This document shows, piece by piece, positions 55,610 to 61,509 of a DNA stretch of 64,000 nt. The stretch is from Sporosarcina sp. P2. Lineage in GTDB: Bacteria > Bacillota > Bacilli > Bacillales_A > Planococcaceae. Where the stretch lies: contig NZ_PDYY01000008.1 in NCBI RefSeq assembly GCF_002743255.1, positions 62,001 through 126,000 on the forward strand, in the 5' to 3' direction. A program made the translations under genes and the position numbers. The stretch's first letter is position 1. Every line of letters starts with the position of its first letter. The notes under the pieces were generated by a model. That model saw only the letters and a program-made list of their open reading frames with translations. It did no database searches and had not been told where the DNA came from.

Positions 55610-56134
55610 ATGTACGATCCAACCGTATTTGAAAACTTAAAAGTTGCATTTGAGAATCATCTGTATGACTTGGACAACTTGGAACAAGCAGTCCATATTT
55701 TACATCGTAGTGATCAATTGGATTTAGCGATGATGGCTAGGGAGTGTACCATTCGTTTTTCAAAAGTTGGCTTTCCGACTGTCCTCGTCGATCTTACGTT
55801 ACATTCCTCACTCAAGGATTTGGCGGATGAAATACTTGAAATTAAAGGCACGGATCCAGGCTGCCTGCTTACATTGCTCGTCCGCACATGTATTCAAGAT
55901 GTAGATAAAGAATGTGAAGAGATTGCGTGTATTCTTCGTAACGTATGGGAAAACGATGTCAGTTATACACAAACGCTCAGCTTCCGCCATGAACAAACAG
56001 AACCAGGTTTCATGAACCGGATCAATATTCATTTCAAACCAAAATTAACTGAAGAACATATGGGTGAAATCGACGCATTCCTAAAAAGTGTACTGGACAT
56101 GATGGAGCAAATTGGTGAGGTGTCAAAACGTTAG
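55610..56134 (+). CDS. Conserved-looking protein of unknown function
   Basis: A 174-residue soluble protein, predicted mostly helical at the N-terminus (FENLKVAFENHLYDLDNLEQAVHIL) and with several cysteines in its middle (CTIRF, GCLLTLLVRTCIQDVDKECEEIACIL). I recognise no domain. TTAGGAGGCC lies just upstream of the ATG, so it is clearly translated. It stands between a small divergent ORF and a convergent DUF3784 gene. Confidence 0.7.
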   Translation: MYDPTVFENLKVAFENHLYDLDNLEQAVHILHRSDQLDLAMMARECTIRFSKVGFPTVLVDLTLHSSLKDLADEILEIKGTDPGCLLTLLVRTCIQDVDKECEEIACILRNVWENDVSYTQTLSFRHEQTEPGFMNRINIHFKPKLTEEHMGEIDAFLKSVLDMMEQIGEVSKR

Positions 56135-56149
56135 AAAAAGCGCTTCATT

Positions 56150-56467
56150 TTATTTTTTAAATCGATTTCCAGTGTTCACATAAATCAATGCAAAGCCGAG
56201 TACTGCCACGAAAAGTGATAGCCCCACTATGAAATATAGATCATTCTCGAGCAGTTCACTAACTGCGAACAAACCGACACAAAAACTTAAAGAGAACATA
56301 ATCTTTGCCATGAATTTGCATAACGTACGTTCATTGATCTGCATCTTTTTCTCCATTGGCATCGTATTGTAGCCCGAAAGCAGTGATGCACCTTTCCCTT
56401 GCCAAAGTGCGATACCGTACACAATAAATGCAAGTAGAATGACGATATCCAGTAGCAAGCCGACCAT
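56150..56467 (-). CDS. DUF3784 membrane protein
   Basis: A 105-residue protein with three membrane helices (about 2-20, 55-75 and 78-98). The segment GKGASLLSGYNTMP between the first two helices is the DUF3784 signature; the following Lys-rich stretch EKKMQINER is also typical. The ATG at 56465-56467 is preferred because CGAGGGAT lies upstream; an ATG six codons earlier is in frame. Function unknown. Confidence 0.8.
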   Translation of the reverse strand: MVGLLLDIVILLAFIVYGIALWQGKGASLLSGYNTMPMEKKMQINERTLCKFMAKIMFSLSFCVGLFAVSELLENDLYFIVGLSLFVAVLGFALIYVNTGNRFKK

Positions 56468-56484
56468 AATCATCCCTCGTTTCA

Positions 56485-56523
56485 TAAAAAATAGAGTGAA
56501 CTCTGTAACGAGTTCACTCTATT
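56485..56523 (-). terminator. Terminator of pbuE
   Basis: AATAGAGTGAACTC and GAGTTCACTCTATT form a perfect 14-bp stem with TTTTTT on the minus strand side. Confidence 0.93.
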
Positions 56524-56531
56524 CTACCTGA

Positions 56532-57695
56532 TTAACCGGTAGCCTGACGAGTCTTTCTAGTCATCGATAACGAGATAGCTGCACAGATGAATGCGATGAT
56601 GACAAGTACGCCACCAACAGCGGGCATATTCGTCACCGTGCCCGTCTGGCTGTACACGATGCCACCGACACCAGAACCAAGCGCGATTCCGACTTGCAAG
56701 GCCGAGTTATTGAAACTCTGGTGTACATCAGAAGTAACCGGATCACTTTGAATAATGTAATCCTGTTGTGCTGGTGCCAACGCCCAGCTCAATCCGCCCC
56801 AAACCATCATGAAGATGATGAATAGTGGAATCGAGAATGTAGAGTAAGGCAGGACGAATAAACTAATCGCAAATGCACCAAGAATGAGTAAAATACTTTT
56901 CTTGGAACCAAGACGGGTTGCCAGTCCGCCGCCAAATGCTCCACCTGCTACAGCCGCTAGTCCAAATAAGAAGTAGAATACACTAATCCAATATGGACTC
57001 AATTGCATCGTGGTCTCTAGGAACGGTGTAAAATATGCATACACGGTGTAATGACCTGCGAGCATGAACATCGTTGCCATATGAGCAAAGAAAATCTTTT
57101 TATTCGCCAATGCTTTAATTTGAACGGAAAGAGGCTGTACTTCGCCAGTAGGAATCTTCTCTAGAAACTTGGAAATCAATACAATTGAACCGACTGTCAA
57201 AAGTGAAATGCCTAGGAATACAGTTCGCCATCCAAAAGCATTTGTTATAACAATCCCAATCGGTACACCGAGCACAAGTGAAGAACTGATTCCCATATAA
57301 ATATAGCCAAGTGACTTTGCCCGGACCCTAGGCTCGACCATACGCGCTGTAATCGTTAGCGACAGCACAATGACGAGTGCCGCACTTGCAGCTGTTAAAA
57401 CACGGGCTGCCATCATTAAACCGAACGTTGGACTAAAATATGTCAGAATGTTTCCTAATAAAAATACAAAAAGCGTGAGTAAATATAATTTCTTGCGCTC
57501 TACTTTCGCGGTTAGTGATAATAACACAGGTCCTGCTACCGCGTACACGAGAGCGAATACTGTAATTAGTTGTCCGGCTGTTGCAATTGAAACATTTAAA
57601 TCATCAGCAATGACGGGCAAAATCCCACCGACCACCAATTCTACTAGCCCAACAGTAATAGCGGACACTGCCAATAATAAAACACGTAAATCCAA
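56532..57695 (-). CDS. pbuE: Purine efflux pump PbuE (MFS)
   Basis: A 387-residue, twelve-helix major facilitator transporter of the DHA1 type. Length and sequence (GLVELVVGGILPVIADDL near residues 16-33, LTAKVERKKLYLL, HYTVYAYFTPFLETT, WALAPAQQDYI, FNNSALQVGIALGSG) agree with Bacillus PbuE, which exports hypoxanthine, adenine and analogues. The start is a TTG with AGGAGGAA upstream. The leader contains an adenine-type purine riboswitch with a terminator, exactly as described for B. subtilis pbuE, which supports the assignment strongly. Confidence 0.93.
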   Translation of the reverse strand: MDLRVLLLAVSAITVGLVELVVGGILPVIADDLNVSIATAGQLITVFALVYAVAGPVLLSLTAKVERKKLYLLTLFVFLLGNILTYFSPTFGLMMAARVLTAASAALVIVLSLTITARMVEPRVRAKSLGYIYMGISSSLVLGVPIGIVITNAFGWRTVFLGISLLTVGSIVLISKFLEKIPTGEVQPLSVQIKALANKKIFFAHMATMFMLAGHYTVYAYFTPFLETTMQLSPYWISVFYFLFGLAAVAGGAFGGGLATRLGSKKSILLILGAFAISLFVLPYSTFSIPLFIIFMMVWGGLSWALAPAQQDYIIQSDPVTSDVHQSFNNSALQVGIALGSGVGGIVYSQTGTVTNMPAVGGVLVIIAFICAAISLSMTRKTRQATG

Positions 57696-57737
57696 AACAA
57701 TTCCTCCTACTAGTGTCTCAACACAGTTTTTTGAATA

Positions 57738-57835
57738 GAAAAATCCCGATTACAAAAATGATTTTGTAATCAGGATTTAACGGTTCCTGGTAGAGACCCT
57801 CGAACCATATTATCGAGGTTATACATGTTGATTCC
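57738..57835 (-). promoter_or_regulatory. Purine riboswitch, adenine type
   Basis: On the minus strand the aptamer reads ATAATATGG (loop 2), TCTCTACC (junction) and ACCGTTAAA (loop 3), with P3 CAGGA/TCCTG. After P3 comes A-T, where guanine aptamers have A-C, so position 74 is U and adenine is the expected ligand. P3 and P1 strands also form the terminator at 57741-57778, so adenine should turn the gene on. Confidence 0.9.
57741..57778 (-). terminator. Adenine-riboswitch terminator
   Basis: AAATCCTGATTACAAAA pairs with TTTTGTAATCGGGATTT on the minus strand (one wobble) and ends in TTTTT. It overlaps the aptamer 3' side. Confidence 0.9.
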
Positions 57836-57857
57836 GTAATGAAATTTTCTATTGTTC

Positions 57858-57886
57858 AATTTATCATGGAATGTGAGATATGGCAA
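57858..57886 (-). promoter_or_regulatory. pbuE promoter
   Basis: On the minus strand TTGCCA (57881-57886), a 17-base spacer and TAAATT (57858-57863). Confidence 0.5.
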
Positions 57887-57958
57887 GTTAGACAGTTAGT
57901 AATCTAAAGTAAAAGGTACATTCATTCTGCTCAATAGGATAGTTGCAATGGTCTCAAG

Positions 57959-57987
57959 TTGTAAAAATGATTATAATCAAGTATACT
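57959..57987 (+). promoter_or_regulatory. Promoter of the DUF2829 gene
   Basis: TTGTAA at 57959-57964, a 17-base spacer and TATACT at 57982-57987. Confidence 0.55.
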
Positions 57988-58037
57988 TTTCCCGATAAAC
58001 TTGTCCGAATTATTACAGTGATAAAGGATGGATATAC

Positions 58038-58259
58038 ATGACATTTGAAGAAATATTGCCACGTTTGAAAGCTGGAGAGAAAGTAATCCGTAGCAACTGG
58101 GGTGGAGCAGAGTTATATGTGAAACTAGTAGGAGAGAGCGAACAGGACGGCAAGAAGTTAAATCCTTATTTCGTGATTGACGTTACGGGTGAAGGATACA
58201 CCATGTTCACACCAACTGTTTGTGACTTGCTTGCGGAAGATTGGGTAATCGTAAAATAA
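58038..58259 (+). CDS. DUF2829 (Tad2-like) protein
   Basis: A 73-residue protein of the DUF2829 family: it starts with a short helix EEILPRLKAGEKVIRSNW and ends with the typical FTPTVCDLLAEDWVIV. The phage anti-Thoeris protein Tad2, which sequesters a cyclic ADP-ribose signal, belongs to this family, but chromosomal members are common and uncharacterised. No phage gene is nearby. It has its own promoter and terminator. AAAGGATGG lies upstream of the ATG. Confidence 0.82.
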   Translation: MTFEEILPRLKAGEKVIRSNWGGAELYVKLVGESEQDGKKLNPYFVIDVTGEGYTMFTPTVCDLLAEDWVIVK

Positions 58260-58271
58260 TACAATGAATCG

Positions 58272-58299
58272 AAGCCCATGAGCCATCATGGGCTTTTTT
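58272..58299 (+). terminator. Terminator of the DUF2829 gene
   Basis: AAGCCCATGA pairs with TCATGGGCTT and is followed by TTTT. Confidence 0.9.
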
Positions 58300-58314
58300 A
58301 CATAGGAGGATATT

Positions 58315-59070
58315 ATGAAATTTGAAGAATTTACAGGGAAGACAGTTCTAGTGACTGGTGCAGCTTCAGGTATTGGTCAAGCACAAGCTATAGCATTTTT
58401 GGAAAACGGAGCGAAGGTTTTTGCGTTTGATATAAATGAAGGGGGTCTCCCGAAATTACAACAAGAGTATCCGTTACAGTTTGCCTATACGATTGGCAGT
58501 GTCAGTGTAAAGAATGATGTAGCACATGTGGTGAAGGAAGCATGTAAAGTATTTGGTAAAATAGACATTTTATTAAACACAGCAGGTGTACTGGACGGTT
58601 TTGCGAAAACTTTGGATACTGACGAAGCATTATGGGATAAAATCATGGATACGAATATTAAAGGTACATATTTTATGACGAATGAAATATTGCCACATAT
58701 GATCGCGCGCAAGTCAGGTATCATTGTCAATATGGCATCCATTGCAGGTCTTGTAGCCGGTGGTGGCGGGGCAGCCTATACGGCATCAAAACATGCCATT
58801 ATCGGTTATACAAAGCAATTGGACATGGATTACTGCCGTGAGGGAATTCGTGCGAACGCGATTGCACCGGGCGCCATTCAGACGCCGATGAACCAAGCGG
58901 ATTTCGCAGGAGACGGTAAAATGGCAAAGTGGGTAGCAGAAGAAACACCTGCGGGGCGCTGGGCACAGCCGAGTGAAGTCGCGAGCTTAACTTTATACTT
59001 ATCTAGTTCAGCGGCTGATTATATTCATGGGACGGTTGTTCCGATTGATGGAGGATGGACAGCAAAATAA
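58315..59070 (+). CDS. SDR-family oxidoreductase
   Basis: A 251-residue short-chain dehydrogenase/reductase. It has the cofactor motif TGAASGIG near residues 14-21, NTAG near 88, the catalytic serine in NMASIAG, the YTASKHA catalytic Tyr/Lys motif, and the C-terminal PIDGGWTAK. The acidic residue after the second strand (FAFDINEG) suggests NAD. Often annotated as 3-oxoacyl-ACP reductase, but fabG operon context is missing, so the substrate is open. AGGAGGA lies upstream of the ATG. Confidence 0.88.
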   Translation: MKFEEFTGKTVLVTGAASGIGQAQAIAFLENGAKVFAFDINEGGLPKLQQEYPLQFAYTIGSVSVKNDVAHVVKEACKVFGKIDILLNTAGVLDGFAKTLDTDEALWDKIMDTNIKGTYFMTNEILPHMIARKSGIIVNMASIAGLVAGGGGAAYTASKHAIIGYTKQLDMDYCREGIRANAIAPGAIQTPMNQADFAGDGKMAKWVAEETPAGRWAQPSEVASLTLYLSSSAADYIHGTVVPIDGGWTAK

Positions 59071-59108
59071 AGCTTTTGTATTATAGGGAACTCTGTTATA
59101 ATACCGAA

Positions 59109-59218
59109 GCAAGCAAATTCTGTTTGCACTACGACACTTTTGATCGAGCGATAGGCTCTTTCTTCCTTTGGTCGTAGTTATTACTGGAATAGCAATTAGG
59201 CTGTTTCATAAAGGAGAA
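59109..59218 (+). promoter_or_regulatory. Structured leader of queT, candidate preQ1-II-like riboswitch
   Basis: After a TATAAT at 59097-59102 the leader can form CTACGAC/GTCGTAG (59129-59135 with 59171-59177). Its loop contains an inner hairpin GAGC/GCTC (59146-59158) and the stretch TTCTTCCTTT. TCCTTT at 59164-59169 is the exact complement of AAAGGA at 59210-59215, the queT ribosome site, so a pseudoknot could hide that site. This is the logic of the preQ1-II (COG4708) riboswitch, which is named after this gene family; the primary sequence does not clearly match that class. Confidence 0.5.
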
Positions 59219-59224
59219 AATAAA

Positions 59225-59740
59225 ATGAGTATGTCTTATGTAAAAGATTCACCTAAGAGTAAGAGTACGGTGAATGAACTGACCAAAACAGCTCTTGTCG
59301 CAGCCTTGTATGTGGCGGTGACGTTCGTGTTTGCAGTTATCAGTTTTGGCGCAATCCAACTGCGTTTGTCAGAGATGTTCAATTATCTGGCTTTGTATAA
59401 TAAACGATACGTGATCGGTGTCACGCTAGGTGTCATGTTCGCAAACTTCATGTCACCCACTTGGATATTGGATGTGCCGATTGGCTCTATGGCTACGTTA
59501 ATCGCATTATTAATATGTCGTGCGCTGACAAAGAAAATTAAAAATGATATCGTGAAAATGGTGATCACTGCTATTGTGTTTGCATTGTCTATGTGCGCAA
59601 TTGCTGCTCAATTGACAATTTTGCTTGGTTTCCCATTTTGGGCTACTTGGCTGACAGCGGGAATCGGTGAGTTATTATCTATGACAATTGGCGGAGTTAT
59701 TATATATACGTTGAATAAAAAAATAGATTTGTCCAAATAA
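59225..59740 (+). CDS. queT: QueT-family queuosine precursor transporter
   Basis: A 171-residue membrane protein with five to six helices, of the QueT (COG4708) group of energy-coupling-factor-type substrate-binding components. The typical N-terminal [13 protein letters not shown] and the [15 protein letters not shown] and [16 protein letters not shown] segments are visible. It is predicted to import preQ0/preQ1-type precursors of queuosine. The ATG at 59225 is chosen because AAAGGAG is 8 bases upstream. The leader appears structured and may hide this site. Confidence 0.88.
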   Translation: MSMSYVKDSPKSKSTVNELTKTALVAALYVAVTFVFAVISFGAIQLRLSEMFNYLALYNKRYVIGVTLGVMFANFMSPTWILDVPIGSMATLIALLICRALTKKIKNDIVKMVITAIVFALSMCAIAAQLTILLGFPFWATWLTAGIGELLSMTIGGVIIYTLNKKIDLSK

Positions 59741-59741
59741 A

Positions 59742-59782
59742 AGAGAGCATATTCGCAGATTTTGTGAATATGCTCTTTTTCT
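59742..59782. terminator. Terminator of queT
   Basis: AGAGCATATTC pairs with GAATATGCTCT and is followed by TTTT. The HTH remnant on the other strand runs into it. Confidence 0.88.
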
Positions 59783-59931
59783 ATTTTACTCAAAATATGC
59801 TTAGTATAACTACCTTTTTCTAATGCCACAATCGTTAGTCGTGTGACTCCTACTTGTCCTGCAAATGTTCCTTGTGTTATATCCATTCGTGCACGCAATT
59901 CTTTTACTCGATTTTTGATCACGTAACTCAT
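59765..59931 (-). pseudogene. Truncated XRE-family regulator
   Basis: On the minus strand the first 43 residues read as the start of a small Cro/XRE regulator ([19 protein letters not shown], then [17 protein letters not shown]). After that the expected PSLLLALKIA helix is replaced by unrelated sequence running through the queT terminator and into antisense queT. Intact relatives have about 65-70 residues. The frame thus lacks its C-terminal third; it is probably a deletion remnant. A functional minimal protein is possible but less likely. Confidence 0.6.
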
Positions 59932-60044
59932 CAGCTCGTCTAGTACAGAGGTATAATAAACTTTACAAAATGTCTAGTCGGCTATACATTCATTTAGATA
60001 AAAAACGCAGGTATTCAAGTTGTAATCTAGATCTAGAACTATGT

Positions 60045-60090
60045 AAAAGGATGTTTCGAGAAGCAATATCACTTCTTGAGACATCCTTTT
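60045..60090 (-). terminator. Terminator-like hairpin
   Basis: AAAAGGATGTTTCGAGAAG pairs with CTTCTTGAGACATCCTTTT (one G-T). It follows the remnant MFS gene on the minus strand. Confidence 0.85.
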
Positions 60091-60097
60091 CATATAA

Positions 60098-60535
60098 TTA
60101 TTCTGATGCTTTCCTATTCTGTTGTTGTGGATTCTTAATCATAAGTGCCAATAGTAGACCGACAATGGATATACAACCTGAAACTAGGAAATCCGTGTTA
60201 ACGCCATGGATTTGTCCAGCAGCTGTTCCGTTATCTAGATCGGATGTGATCATGACTGTAACAAGTGCGGCAGTTCCAAGAGATCCTGAAATTTGTCGGA
60301 ATGTATTATTTATTGCTGTACCATGAGAAATCAAATGATTCGGTAGCTGATTTAGACCTAGTGTAGTGGAGGCCATCATAATCATCGCAATGCCCAACAT
60401 TCTTACGGTGTTCAATATAGCTAAATATGTAAGTGAAATTGCTCCGACAATTAATGAAATCAAAATATTTGCATGGAGCCAGTACACTACGTTTAAAAAC
60501 ATGTAATGGGGACAATATGAAGGTAATACGACCAT
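60098..60535 (-). pseudogene. Remnant of an EmrB/LmrB-type MFS transporter
   Basis: A 145-residue frame whose last 100 residues are the C-terminal part of a 14-helix drug transporter (MLGIAMIMMASTTLGLNQLP, GTAINNTFRQISGSLGTAAL). The first 10 helices are missing: directly upstream, the sequence jumps from a degenerate hydrophobic stretch (NILISLIVGAISL) to the next gene on the other strand. Intact proteins have about 480 residues. There is no ribosome site. This looks like a decaying gene after internal deletion. Confidence 0.75.
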
Positions 60536-60556
60536 TTCTTGAGGGGGAAAGCCAAC

Positions 60557-61084
60557 ATGAAAAAAGCTGTATTTCTAGATCGAGATGGTGTGATTAATGA
60601 AGTGTTAACGAATCGAGTGAAATTTGTGAATGAACCTAGCCAATTATATTTTTTGCCGGGAGTAGCAGAGGCGATTAAACAATTGAATCAATGGTTTGAT
60701 TATATATTTGTTGTAACAAATCAAGGCGGTGTCGGTCTTGGTTACATGAAAGAATCTACATTGAAATCCATTCATGATCATATGATAGCAGAGCTCGCAA
60801 AGGAAGGTGCGGTAGTTGACGAAGTCGCTTATTGTCCGCATAAGCCGAAGTCTGGTTGTGATTGCCGAAAGCCGCACAGTAAACTAATAGAAAATCTCGC
60901 TATGAGATATGACGTAAACTTGTCCGCGTCATATATGATAGGCGATACAGATACAGACATTATTGCGGGAAAGAGAGCAGGTACTAAAACCGTCTTCCTA
61001 GGCACAACAGATCCACTAGCCGATGCAGTATATCCCGATCTGCTTCATGCGGTTCCTTGGATTATCGACGATATGAAAAAGTGA
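60557..61084 (+). CDS. HAD-IIIA phosphatase (GmhB-like)
   Basis: A 175-residue phosphatase of the histidinol-phosphate/heptose bisphosphate phosphatase group. Motif I is FLDRDGVINE (D8, D10), motif II VTNQGGVG, the zinc loop CPHKPKSGCDCRKP has the Cys/His pattern of GmhB, and motif IV is IGDTDTDI. In E. coli GmhB dephosphorylates heptose bisphosphate; a Gram-positive without LPS may use it for a glycan precursor or another sugar phosphate. The ATG at 60557 has GAGGGGGAA upstream. Confidence 0.85.
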   Translation: MKKAVFLDRDGVINEVLTNRVKFVNEPSQLYFLPGVAEAIKQLNQWFDYIFVVTNQGGVGLGYMKESTLKSIHDHMIAELAKEGAVVDEVAYCPHKPKSGCDCRKPHSKLIENLAMRYDVNLSASYMIGDTDTDIIAGKRAGTKTVFLGTTDPLADAVYPDLLHAVPWIIDDMKK

Positions 61085-61509
61085 ATAGTAAAGGGGGGAT
61101 ACTTCATCACTAGTAGATACCGCTTCACATGTTTATTCAGTCAATTGGTAGAGGGATGAATCCCAGTATAATCTACCCAATCACTTCAAGATCCAACTGA
61201 CTTCGATTGCACTAACTCCTGATACTGGTAGTAAATGCCCCAAAGATATAGACATTTGGGGCATTTCATTTGCTTGCATCATTGCCTTATTCACACATCA
61301 GCATAGATAAATTCTGCGTCAACGTTCAAGCATTTGTTATGATCACTCTATTGAAAAGTACTAGTGATAAAGTATTATAATATGCTATAATTGTTGGAAA
61401 TGATAAAAAGGTGGTGCTAATTACTCTTGTTTTTGTACAAAGTACATAATTGATTAGAACTACTTTAGAGACAATAGAATACATGTGTACTAGTGGACGG
61501 GGGCTGCGT
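61085..61509. other. Intergenic region with a terminator and promoter
   Basis: 61085-61230 holds nothing I can assign. A hairpin AAATGCCCCAAA/TTTGGGGCATTT lies at 61233-61266. A promoter with TTGAAA (61351-61356), a 16-base spacer and TATTAT (61373-61378) precedes the last gene, giving a leader of about 125 bases. No ORF of note. Confidence 0.5.
61233..61266. terminator. Terminator-like hairpin
   Basis: AAATGCCCCAAA and TTTGGGGCATTT form a perfect 12-bp stem; the following T-run is short (CATTT). Confidence 0.7.

Noticed and set aside
58038..58259. Phage origin of the DUF2829 gene
   Set aside because: Its neighbours are housekeeping genes and it has normal promoter and terminator signals, so a prophage context is not supported.
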